DNA of 9,525 bases from Nitrospirota bacterium (GCA_013151785.1 JAADHP010000179.1:1-9525); one strand, 5' to 3'. Numbered from the stretch's first letter, positions 1 through 7,579 are shown. The notes: a model not told the origin generated them from the letters alone. Made by a program: numbers and translations.

Positions 1-843
1 CCAGGTGTGCAGGCAGCACTTCTGGCCATTGATCTTGACACAGGTAAGATAAGGGCCATGGTGGGAGGCACTGACTTCTGGGAAACACAGTTCAACAGAG
101 TCACACAGGCATTAAGACAACCTGGCTCTGCCTTTAAGCCAGTGGTCTATCTAACAGCATTGAGAAAGGGGTTTGTTACAGATGATACCATATATGATGT
201 GGAGGTTGGATATCCCACACCAGAGAAGGATGATGTATGGACCCCTCGCAACTATGAGCTTGTTTACAACGGACCTGTTACCATAAAGGATGCCCTGTCA
301 CACAGTCTTAATGCAGCCACTGTCTGTCTTGCAGACACCATCGGGATAAAGAATATTATTAAGACAGCCAGAGAGCTTGGCATAAAGAGCAGGATATATC
401 CCTATCTGTCATCAGCAATCGGTGCATCAGAGATAACTCTCTATGAGCTTGTATATGCCTATGCTGCTCTTGCAACAGGCTACAGACTCACCCCCCTTTA
501 CATTGAAAGCATAAAAAGTGCTGATGGTATTGTGCTTCAGGAAAACTACCCCCAGATTCAAAGGGTTATTGATGAGGCTGTGGTGGATGAGATGAGATAT
601 CTGCTCCGCTCTGTGATTCTCGAAGGCACGGGCAGACGGGCACGCGTGATCAACAGACCTGTCTATGGAAAGACCGGCACTACCAATGACTATACTGATG
701 CCTGGTTTGTAGGCTTTGATGATAAACTGGCAGTAGGGGTCTGGGTGGGCAGAGATGATCACACACCTATAGGTCCAAAGGAAACCGGTGCAAGGGCAGC
801 ACTGCCAATCTGGATATATTTTATGAAAAATTATAGAAAATAA
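1..843 (+). CDS. Class A penicillin-binding protein (PBP1A type), C-terminal transpeptidase part; 5' end outside window
   Basis: The reading frame is open from base 1, so the gene starts upstream; the GTG at position 7 is an internal valine, not a start. The visible 280 residues are the transpeptidase domain of a bifunctional peptidoglycan synthase, which cross-links stem peptides on the outer face of the inner membrane. All three penicillin-binding motifs are present: the nucleophile motif SAFK (S43, K46 of the fragment), SLN (S102-N104) and KTGTT (K224-G226), followed by the usual TDAWFVGF stretch. The N-terminal membrane anchor and glycosyltransferase domain would lie to the left. The protein stops soon after the PIWIYFMK segment and lacks the tail that many PBP1A proteins carry. 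Its TAA stop abuts the stop codon of the convergent polA with no spacer. Family assignment is secure; which paralogue (ponA, mrcA or another) cannot be told from this part. Confidence 0.95.
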   Translation, partial: PGVQAALLAIDLDTGKIRAMVGGTDFWETQFNRVTQALRQPGSAFKPVVYLTALRKGFVTDDTIYDVEVGYPTPEKDDVWTPRNYELVYNGPVTIKDALSHSLNAATVCLADTIGIKNIIKTARELGIKSRIYPYLSSAIGASEITLYELVYAYAALATGYRLTPLYIESIKSADGIVLQENYPQIQRVIDEAVVDEMRYLLRSVILEGTGRRARVINRPVYGKTGTTNDYTDAWFVGFDDKLAVGVWVGRDDHTPIGPKETGARAALPIWIYFMKNYRK

Positions 844-3531
844 TCAATTATGCGCCTCTGCCCAATCCTTCCCAAAGCCTATCTCCACTGTCAGTGGAAC
901 ATCCAGCCGTATAACCCCCTCCATCTCCTCTTTTACAATATCCTTTATCTCATCCAGTTCGTTCTCCTTTACCTCAAGCAAAAGTTCATCATGAACCTGT
1001 AGTATCAATCTGCTTTTCAGGTTCCTCTCTCTGATCCTCCTGTGTATGGATATCATGGCCAGTTTTATTATGTCAGCTGCAGTTCCCTGCACAGGTGTAT
1101 TCATGGCAAGCCTTTCTCCCAGATTTCTTTGATGAACACTGGCTGCGTTAAGTTCAGGAATAGCCCTTTTTCTTCCAAACAGTGTCTTGACATACCCGTG
1201 CTTCTTTGCCATCTCGATAATCCTCTCAATATAATGCCTGACGCCTTCGTGGGTGTTGAAGTACCGCTCTATATAGGACTGGGCCTCTTCAACAGATGTT
1301 CCTATTGACTCGGAAAGACCATATGCACTTATTCCATAAACTATCCCGAAATTAACAGTCTTTGCCACCCGCCTCATTTCAGCAGTTACATCCCTTTCAG
1401 AAACACCAAAGAGTTCAGAGGCGGTTCTTGTATGGATATCCTCTCCTCTTTTAAAGGCATCAATAAGGCCCTGGTCACCACTGAGGTGTGCCAGTATTCT
1501 CAACTCGATCTGTGAATAATCCGCTGAAAGCAGATAGTATCCCTCATCTGCCACAAAGGCTGCCCTTATAAGCCTTCCCAGTTCTCCCCTGATGGGGATA
1601 TTCTGGAGATTGGGATCACTGCTGCTGAGCCTTCCTGTAGAGGTGACTGCCTGATTAAACGTGGTATGAATCCTGCCTGTACGCCTGTTTATCAGCCTTG
1701 GCAGTGCATCTATATAGGTGCTTTTCAGTTTTGTCAATGTTCTCCATTGCAGTATCAAGGAGGGAAGTTCATGCTCCATGGACAATTCCTCAAGCACCTT
1801 TACTTCTGTGGAATAGCCTGTTTTTGTCTTTTTTCTTGGTTTAAGCCCGAGCTTTTCAAAGAGGATTCTGCTTAGCTGCTGAGGGGAGTTGATGTTAAAC
1901 TCTTCCTGTGCAAGGTCGTATATCATCCTCTGAAGTTCTATAAGCTGCCGCTGCAACTGTTTTGAAAGTTCATGGAGCTTTTTTATGTCAACCTTTATAC
2001 CTGTCAACTCCATGCTGGCAAGCACATCAATCAGGGGCATTTCTATATCCCTGTAGATATCAAAAAGCCCCTCTGACTTAAGTCTCATGAACAGTTCCTT
2101 CTTCAGTTTCTTGATAACAGCAATGTCTGTTCTGGCAATATCCATCAGGTCATCCCTGTCGATATCATATATTGTCCTTTTGTTACTGGTCAGGTCATCT
2201 ATGTCCCTTTTTCTGAAGTAAAGATAATCAAGTGTGGTCTCATTCAGTGAATGGCTGGATTTGTTCGGATTCAACAAATAGGAGGCAATCATTGTATCAT
2301 ACACCATACCTTTCATGTTAATCCCGTGTCTTTTAAGGATGATATATTCCTTTTTTATGTCATGGCTGATCTTTGCTATATCAGATGATTCAAAAATATC
2401 CCTTAATTCGGATATAATGGTTTCTATTGTGTGCTCCTTTTTATCATGATTGTTACTGCCCGAATAGAGGAACCAGACATCCTCGGATATGCTGCCAAGC
2501 CCGATACCCACAGGCTCATGCTGAACAGGATTGACCAGGTATGAATTTATCACTATTGATTCTTCAACCCTTTTTTTAAATGACCTTATGTCTTCCAAAT
2601 TATTTATTACCCTGACAGGCACATCCATGCTCCTTGGAGGAATCATCTTCACAAGAGAACCAAACTCAAGAGATCTGAATATTTCAAGCAACTCGTCCCA
2701 GTCAGGCTCCTTTGTCCTGCATTCCTCGTAGTCAAGCTCTATTGGTATATCCGATCTTATCCTTGCAAGATCAAGGCTCATCCTTATTGTCTCAATATTG
2801 TTTTTAATCAAATCCCTGATTCTCTTTTTTTCGATCACCTCGGGATTCTCCAAGAGTTCTTCCAAACTATGATTCTGAAGGAGTTCTGAGGCGATTTTTT
2901 CTCCTATACCCTTCACACCCGGTATATTGTCAATGGTATCACCTGTTAACGCCATCATCTCAGGTATTCTTTCAGGGGGAATACCAAATCGTTTGATTAC
3001 ATCATCCTTTGAAATAACCCTGTTCTTCATGGGATCGTAGATCTTTACCTTATCATTAAGTATCTGGAGCATATCCTTATCACCCGTGACTATGAATACC
3101 TCGATCCCCTCAGCTGCTGCCTCTGACGCCAGTGTGGCAAGGATATCATCAGCCTCGCAGCCCTCTATCTCCATGGTCTTTATCCGCAATGCCTTTACAA
3201 GGTTCCTTATATAGGGAATCTGGACAATGAGGTCACCGGGAGTCTCGGGTCTCTGTGCCTTGTATTCCTCATAGATTCTGTGTCTTTCTGTGGGAGCAGG
3301 GGAATCAAAGGCAATGAGTATTCCGTCAGGTGCCTTTTCCTTTATAATCTTCAGTAGCATATTCGTGAACCCGTATATTGCATTCGTGGGTAGTCCCTGT
3401 GAATTGGATAGCTCCTTTATGGCATGGTAGGCCCGGTATATAAAGGAGTTTCCATCTATCAGAAAGATGTTTTTCAGAGTGGACTTCTTTTTCTGTTGAT
3501 CATCACGAGGAAACGCAAAGAGGTCAGGCAT
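844..3531 (-). CDS. polA: DNA polymerase I, with 5' nuclease domain and apparently inactive proofreading domain
   Basis: An 895-residue family A polymerase for Okazaki-fragment processing and repair synthesis. The N-terminal 5'-3' exonuclease covers about residues 20-295, with LIDGNSFIYRAYHA (24-37), GCEADD (124-129), VTGDKD (148-153) and TGDTIDNIPGVKGIG (196-210). The polymerase domain has motif A DYSQIELR (671-678), an O-helix with R720, K724, F728 and Y732, and motif C QVHDE (845-849). The central 3'-5' exonuclease fold (about 305-490) lacks most of its metal ligands: where E. coli has D355 and E357 this protein reads N329 and Y331, D424 aligns with E395, and only the D501 equivalent (D469) remains. 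Proofreading is therefore probably lost, as in Taq and Bacillus enzymes (inference). The start gives about 20 more residues than usual before LIDGN, but no other ATG lies between. The ATG sits inside the end of topA with an 8-nt overlap and a weak GAGG nearby, which suggests translational coupling. Confidence 0.97.
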   Translation of the reverse strand: MPDLFAFPRDDQQKKKSTLKNIFLIDGNSFIYRAYHAIKELSNSQGLPTNAIYGFTNMLLKIIKEKAPDGILIAFDSPAPTERHRIYEEYKAQRPETPGDLIVQIPYIRNLVKALRIKTMEIEGCEADDILATLASEAAAEGIEVFIVTGDKDMLQILNDKVKIYDPMKNRVISKDDVIKRFGIPPERIPEMMALTGDTIDNIPGVKGIGEKIASELLQNHSLEELLENPEVIEKKRIRDLIKNNIETIRMSLDLARIRSDIPIELDYEECRTKEPDWDELLEIFRSLEFGSLVKMIPPRSMDVPVRVINNLEDIRSFKKRVEESIVINSYLVNPVQHEPVGIGLGSISEDVWFLYSGSNNHDKKEHTIETIISELRDIFESSDIAKISHDIKKEYIILKRHGINMKGMVYDTMIASYLLNPNKSSHSLNETTLDYLYFRKRDIDDLTSNKRTIYDIDRDDLMDIARTDIAVIKKLKKELFMRLKSEGLFDIYRDIEMPLIDVLASMELTGIKVDIKKLHELSKQLQRQLIELQRMIYDLAQEEFNINSPQQLSRILFEKLGLKPRKKTKTGYSTEVKVLEELSMEHELPSLILQWRTLTKLKSTYIDALPRLINRRTGRIHTTFNQAVTSTGRLSSSDPNLQNIPIRGELGRLIRAAFVADEGYYLLSADYSQIELRILAHLSGDQGLIDAFKRGEDIHTRTASELFGVSERDVTAEMRRVAKTVNFGIVYGISAYGLSESIGTSVEEAQSYIERYFNTHEGVRHYIERIIEMAKKHGYVKTLFGRKRAIPELNAASVHQRNLGERLAMNTPVQGTAADIIKLAMISIHRRIRERNLKSRLILQVHDELLLEVKENELDEIKDIVKEEMEGVIRLDVPLTVEIGFGKDWAEAHN

Positions 3532-5833
3532 CTACAGCAGCCTCTTCAGTTTGCACTGTCTTTTTATATTTACAGTTCTTGTTCTGACAGTACAGAATTG
3601 TTTTACCCTCTCTGTCTTTCTTTTCCAATAAAAACCCTGCTCCACAGTCAGGACATGGCTCAGCCACAGGCCTGTGCCATGAGGCAAATCGACAGTCAGG
3701 CCAGTTTGAACAACTCCAGAAGACTCTGCCTTTCCTGCTCTTCCTTTCAACAATCTCGCCACCATCCAGAGGACATTTTACTCCTGTACCCAGGGGCATG
3801 GTGGTCTTACACTCAGGGTATCTGCTACAGGCAAGAAATCTTCCGTATCTTCCCTGTCTTATTACCATCTCAGAGCCACACTCAGGACACTTCTTATCGG
3901 TTTTCTCAATGCTGTTCTTCTCCTTCTCTTCCTCAAGGGGTTTTGTGGTCTTACATTCGGGAAAGCCTGAGCAGGCAAGAAACCAGCCGTGTCTTCCCCA
4001 TCTCTTCACCATTGGTTTGCCGCAATTTTCACATACCACCTCGGTCTCTTCATCCTTTGGTTTTATCCTGCCCAGTGTCTTCAGGGCATCGTTCAGCTCA
4101 TTGCTGAAAGGACCGTAAAATTCACTGACCACCTTTACCCAGTCGCTCTTACCCTCCTCGATCCCGTCAAGATCGTTCTCCATCTTGGCAGTAAAACCCA
4201 CATCCATCAATTCAGGGAATCTCTCCACCAAAAGATCATTCACCAGTTCTCCAAGTGTGGTGGGAACCAGTTTTCCCTCTTCCTTCTTGACATATTTTCT
4301 CTGCAGAATAGTGGTTATTATGGTTGCATAGGTACTTGGCCTTCCAATGCCCTTCTCCTCAAGCGCCTTTATCAGGGATGCCTCTGTATAACGAGGTGGA
4401 GGTTGTGTGAAGTGTTGATGGGCATTCACCTCCTTTAATTCCAGATCTGAATCCTTTTCAAGCAGTGGAAGTGTTGAACTGTCCTGTCGGGACGGATCAC
4501 CACTTGTTGTATCAACCTCCGTATCATCACTGTATAGCACTGTGTATCCCTTGAATTTAACCACATCACCTGTTGCCCTGAACTCTACCTTTTCCTTCGG
4601 GTCTGTAATAATAAATGTGGTATGCTCAATCTCTGCAGGTGCCATCTGGCTTGCAACAAATCTCCTCCAGATAAGACGGTACAGGGAATACTGATCCCTT
4701 GTAAGATATTTCTTGACCTCCTCCGGAGGTCTGTCCAGGTAAGTGGGTCTGATGGCCTCATGGGCGTCCTGTACCTTTGCAGCCTTTTTGGTCTTCCTTC
4801 TCCCCTTTGATTGCAATACATACTCGGCACCATATTTATCGACTATGTACTGCCTGGCTGCCTCCCGTGCTTCATCAGACACCCTTGTGGAGTCTGTTCT
4901 CATGTATGTGATAAGTCCTACAGAGCCCTCTTCGCCAAGTTCTACGCCTTCATATAATTGCTGGGCAATCATCATTGTCTTTTTCGGTGTAAATCTCAGT
5001 TTCCGTGATGCCTCCTGCTGCAATGTACTGGTAATAAAGGGAGCAGGAGGATTCTTTTTCCTCAGTCTTTTCTGTATATCCTTGAGACTGAATTCAAGGG
5101 TCTCTATCTTTTTTATCAGCTTAAGCGCATCTTTTTCCCCCTTGAGCAAGAACTCCTTTTTGTCACGATTGATGATCAGCTTGCCATTGTATTTGTATAG
5201 AATGGCCTTGAAAGACTTCTGTTCCTTCTTCTTATCATGGGTGCTGAACAAACCACTTATGCTCCAGTACTCCTGCGGTTTAAAGGCTCTGATCTCCCTC
5301 TCTCTTTCTACAACAAGCCTCACAGCAACGGACTGCACTCGACCTGCACTCAGGCCCTTTCTTACTTTTCTCCACAGAAGCGGACTCAGATTATATCCCA
5401 CCAGTCTGTCAAGTACTCTGCGAGCCTGCTGGGCATCAACCTTTCTCATATCTATATAGCCAGGATTCTTTATAGCCTCCTTTACAGCCTTCTCTGTAAT
5501 CTCGTTAAAAGTGATCCTGTAAATTTTCTTCTTGTCACCATTTAATACCTCTGCTATGTGCCATGCTATGGCTTCACCCTCCCTGTCAGGGTCAGGTGCA
5601 AGATATATCCTGTCAGCCTTCTTGGCAGCCTTTTTCAGTTCAGTGATAATCTTTTCCTTGCCTGGAATAATTATATATTCAGGTTTAAACCCGTTGTCCA
5701 CATCAACCCCCAGGTGTTTCTCCGGAAGGTCTCTCACATGGCCTATGGATGCCTTCACAGTATAGGCCTTCCCCAGTATCTTATTTATCGTCCTGGCCTT
5801 GGCAGGTGACTCAACAATAACGAGTGATTTCAT
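3524..5833 (-). CDS. topA: DNA topoisomerase I (type IA) with four C-terminal zinc-ribbon-like repeats
   Basis: A 769-residue type IA topoisomerase that relaxes negative supercoils through a transient 5'-phosphotyrosine link. The Toprim domain is at residues 1-115, with the catalytic glutamate in VIVESPAKA (E9) and the metal motif DPDREGEA (81-88). The conserved LSAGRVQSVAVRLV is at 161-174. The active-site tyrosine is Y310 in GLITYMRTDSTR. GIGRPSTYATII (495-506) marks the end of the catalytic core. The tail carries four cysteine clusters: C601/C604/C621/C627, C649/C652/C669/C675, C687/C708/C714 and C727/C730/C749/C754. The third has aspartate (D690) where the second cysteine should be, so it probably binds no zinc. 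A clear ribosome binding site AAAGGAG (plus-strand 5841-5847) lies 7 nt upstream of the ATG and overlaps the stop codon of the preceding small gene (12-nt gap). The 3' end overlaps polA by 8 nt. These spacings indicate one transcription unit. Confidence 0.97.
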   Translation of the reverse strand: MKSLVIVESPAKARTINKILGKAYTVKASIGHVRDLPEKHLGVDVDNGFKPEYIIIPGKEKIITELKKAAKKADRIYLAPDPDREGEAIAWHIAEVLNGDKKKIYRITFNEITEKAVKEAIKNPGYIDMRKVDAQQARRVLDRLVGYNLSPLLWRKVRKGLSAGRVQSVAVRLVVEREREIRAFKPQEYWSISGLFSTHDKKKEQKSFKAILYKYNGKLIINRDKKEFLLKGEKDALKLIKKIETLEFSLKDIQKRLRKKNPPAPFITSTLQQEASRKLRFTPKKTMMIAQQLYEGVELGEEGSVGLITYMRTDSTRVSDEAREAARQYIVDKYGAEYVLQSKGRRKTKKAAKVQDAHEAIRPTYLDRPPEEVKKYLTRDQYSLYRLIWRRFVASQMAPAEIEHTTFIITDPKEKVEFRATGDVVKFKGYTVLYSDDTEVDTTSGDPSRQDSSTLPLLEKDSDLELKEVNAHQHFTQPPPRYTEASLIKALEEKGIGRPSTYATIITTILQRKYVKKEEGKLVPTTLGELVNDLLVERFPELMDVGFTAKMENDLDGIEEGKSDWVKVVSEFYGPFSNELNDALKTLGRIKPKDEETEVVCENCGKPMVKRWGRHGWFLACSGFPECKTTKPLEEEKEKNSIEKTDKKCPECGSEMVIRQGRYGRFLACSRYPECKTTMPLGTGVKCPLDGGEIVERKSRKGRVFWSCSNWPDCRFASWHRPVAEPCPDCGAGFLLEKKDREGKTILYCQNKNCKYKKTVQTEEAAVDA

Positions 5834-5845
5834 TCCGGCTCTCCT

Positions 5846-6130
5846 TTAATTCCAGATTATTTTCTTCCCCTCTCCAAAGACTATGGAATAGATATCCTCT
5901 ATATCCATGTCAGTGTTTCTCTGAAAGAGATAGGCAATAATTACCTTTACAGTATCTGCCTCTTCTGTATCGATCAGATTGTCTCTTTCTATCCTCCTCA
6001 GTTCTTCTATTAATTTAAAAAGATTCAGATCAGGATCGTCAACCTCAAGGAGAATATTCTCAAGGTTCCCATCCTTTTCTATTAATTCCTCAGTAACTAT
6101 CCTTAAAAGCTCGATGAATTTTCTATACAT
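5846..6130 (-). CDS. Small acidic helical protein of unknown function between dprA and topA (possible short Smg/DUF494-like relative)
   Basis: The chosen start gives 94 residues, beginning MYRKFIELL. It is fixed by a strong AAGGAGG (plus-strand 6137-6143) 6 nt before the ATG. The frame stays open upstream to 6274, but that extension is encoded by the E1 repeat and has no such site, so it is rejected. The protein is acidic and rich in Leu, Ile and Glu, looks mainly helical, and has no cysteine, signal peptide or membrane segment. I do not recognise it firmly. The C-terminal half, with NLIDTEEADTV followed by MDIEDIYSIVF, resembles by eye the end of E. coli Smg (DUF494), and smg sits beside dprA (smf) in E. 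coli, so a shortened Smg-like protein is a reasonable guess. Smg itself is poorly understood and usually about 150 residues. A 12-nt gap to topA suggests shared expression. Confidence 0.75.
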   Translation of the reverse strand: MYRKFIELLRIVTEELIEKDGNLENILLEVDDPDLNLFKLIEELRRIERDNLIDTEEADTVKVIIAYLFQRNTDMDIEDIYSIVFGEGKKIIWN

Positions 6131-6136
6131 CCTGTG

Positions 6137-6143
6137 CCTCCTT
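6137..6143 (-). promoter_or_regulatory. Ribosome binding site that fixes the start of the small gene
   Basis: The minus strand reads AAGGAGG followed by six bases and then ATG at 6130-6128. This is a near-perfect anti-16S match at ideal spacing. It is the reason for choosing the 94-residue protein over the 142-residue open frame that runs back into the E1 repeat. Confidence 0.85.
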
Positions 6144-6150
6144 CTAAGAT

Positions 6151-6350
6151 CCCAAATCCAGCGATAAAGTTTATAGCAGTGATATGGTAGAGTCTTATAC
6201 ATCATTCTCAGCGGACATCCTGTCCGCTTCCGAGGGAATTTTGCGATTTGCCATCCACGGCAAATCTTATGCAAAATTCAAAACCGTTCAGACTCTACCA
6301 TACCACTGCTTTCAGCATGTATTCCTTATTCTTAACAGCTGGATCTGGGG
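6151..6350 (+). repeat. Structured repeat element E1 (full copy; core 6175-6310)
   Basis: The core is closed by a 20-bp inverted repeat, 6175-6194 against 6291-6310, with one mismatch. Inside, in order, are: a TCATTCTC box (6202-6209); a perfect 8-bp stem AGCGGACA/TGTCCGCT with loop TCC (6210-6228); a TCCGAGG box (6229-6235); and a long stem of 9 bp (6236-6244 with 6271-6279) plus 8 bp (6245-6252 with 6259-6266), interrupted on the 3' side by a TTAT bulge (6267-6270). An 11-nt linker ending CCGTTCA follows. Outer flanks ATCCAGC (6156-6162) and GCTGGAT (6338-6344) are a further inverted pair. The box order, bulge position and linker length recur in E3 with different stem sequences, and the arms and flanks recur in E2. 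E1 fills the gap between dprA and the small gene. It could be a mobile miniature element, a structured RNA or a folded single-strand DNA site; no open frame in it looks real. Confidence 0.85.
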
Positions 6351-6391
6351 AGATTATGATTTCCATGAATATTTTATACCCGATAATCATA

Positions 6392-6425
6392 GCATACCAC
6401 TACCATAAAGTTTATCACTGATTTT
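6392..6425 (-). repeat. E4: solitary left-end fragment of the E1/E2 repeat family, inverted
   Basis: Read on the minus strand this stretch gives AAATCAGTGATAAAC, then TTTATGGTAGTGGTATGC. That matches the left end of E2 (AAATCCAGTGATAAAG, then TTATAGTAGTGGTA) and of E1 with a few substitutions and a 1-nt gap. No matching right half follows, so it is a partial copy. It starts 14 bp past the dprA stop codon and faces E1, so the two left ends form a larger imperfect inverted pair around 6151-6425. Its shortness makes this less certain than E1-E3. Confidence 0.6.
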
Positions 6426-6439
6426 ATATTGATACTGAT

Positions 6440-7525
6440 TCAACTCAGATAAAACCTCTTACCTTCTGCCTGTTTAACAACACCTTTCAACTCCAGGGCT
6501 GTCAGTATGCTCAATAATTTATTCAAAGGGATTTTGCTCTCTCTTGTCAACACATCCACATGAACAGGTTCTTTTGACAGGTATTTTACAACATTACTCT
6601 CATCATCTGATAAAGAAACAGACCTCCTTGATGCCTCCCTGATAAATCCCTTCAACTGTGGTGCCAGTTCTTTTATAATATCTTCAGCACTTTCCACGAG
6701 CACGGCACCTTTTTTAATTAATGTATTTGTCCCTGAAGAACGTTTTGATGTTATCATACCAGGTACTGAAAATACCTCTCTGTTCTGCTCAAGGGCATAT
6801 TCAGCAGTAATAAGGGCGCCACTATCATTGGTAGCCTCTATCACCACCACACCAAGTGACAATCCACTAATGATCCTGTTCCTCACGGGAAAGTTTCCCC
6901 GTTCAGGCTTTGTACCGGGGGGAAATTCACTTACCACATAACCACTTTTTGTAATCCTCTTCATCAGCCCTGCATTCTCAGGTGGATAGGGCACATCAAT
7001 ACCTGAACCAAGAACTGCAATTGTCCTTCCTCCCCTGATAATAGCAGCCTTATGCGCAACTGTATCGATTCCACGGGCCATTCCGCTCACCACGGTTATG
7101 CCTGCCTTTGCAAGCTCTCCGGCAATCATATCTGCAACTCGCACTCCATATTCAGTGGGTTTCCTTGGTCCCACAACTGCAACAGCATACCTGTCCTCTT
7201 CCAATATTTTACCCTTCAGATACAGGAGAAAAGGTCTGGTATGAATATTTTTCAGCAGAACTGGATAGCTCTCATCATTCTCTGTAAGTATTTTTATCTC
7301 CTGAGTCTCGCATAAACTCAGTATTCTCTCAACCTCCTTCCATCTGTTAAATCCCTTTATTGCCCTTGCCCTTTTTTCACCTATACCTTCAACCTGCAGT
7401 AACTCCCTGATATCAGCCTGAAAGACGCACTTTGCATCTCCAAAACTGTCAAGCAGTGCCCTGATGCTCCTGGGCCCTATATCATCAATCAAAGAAAGGG
7501 CTATCCAGTAATTCAGTATCTCCAT
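6440..7525 (-). CDS. dprA: DNA processing protein DprA (Smf)
   Basis: A 361-residue DprA of normal length for a three-domain member. It binds incoming single-stranded DNA in the cytoplasm and loads RecA in natural transformation; the family is also present in species not known to be competent. Residues about 5-60 form a helix-hairpin-helix region (DDIGPRSIRALL and VEGIGEKRARAI). The Rossmann-like core runs about 75-285 with VVGPRKPTEYG (117-127), SGMARGIDTVAH (147-158), LGSGIDVPYPPEN (172-184), FPVRNRIISGLS (212-223) and GALITAEYALEQ (236-247). Residues about 303-361 look like the C-terminal winged-helix domain found in many DprA proteins. The ribosome binding site is weak (AAGG four bases before ATG). 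The gene is in the same direction as the small gene, topA and polA, but a 309-bp spacer filled by E4 and E1 separates them. Co-transcription is possible but not shown. Confidence 0.96.
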   Translation of the reverse strand: MEILNYWIALSLIDDIGPRSIRALLDSFGDAKCVFQADIRELLQVEGIGEKRARAIKGFNRWKEVERILSLCETQEIKILTENDESYPVLLKNIHTRPFLLYLKGKILEEDRYAVAVVGPRKPTEYGVRVADMIAGELAKAGITVVSGMARGIDTVAHKAAIIRGGRTIAVLGSGIDVPYPPENAGLMKRITKSGYVVSEFPPGTKPERGNFPVRNRIISGLSLGVVVIEATNDSGALITAEYALEQNREVFSVPGMITSKRSSGTNTLIKKGAVLVESAEDIIKELAPQLKGFIREASRRSVSLSDDESNVVKYLSKEPVHVDVLTRESKIPLNKLLSILTALELKGVVKQAEGKRFYLS

Positions 7526-7579
7526 ACCACCTTAACACTTTATCTCATAAAGACCATATCAGATTCGTTCAACATCACA

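Noticed and set aside
427..762. Antisense open frame inside the PBP gene
   Set aside because: It is a shadow of the well-conserved transpeptidase frame, with no start signal or protein similarity.
4743..5459. Long plus-strand open frame (238 codons) antisense to topA
   Set aside because: It is the reverse of the conserved TopA core, rich in Ser, Leu and Phe as expected from an antisense frame, and has no ribosome binding site.
6175..6310. E1 as an integron attC site
   Set aside because: attC sites also conserve fold over sequence and have extrahelical bases, but the GTTRRRY and RYYYAAC ends are absent and there is no cassette array or integrase.
6184..6408. Plus-strand open frame through E1 and E4
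   Set aside because: It consists entirely of repeat sequence and spacer, runs against the operon, and has a composition unlike the real proteins.
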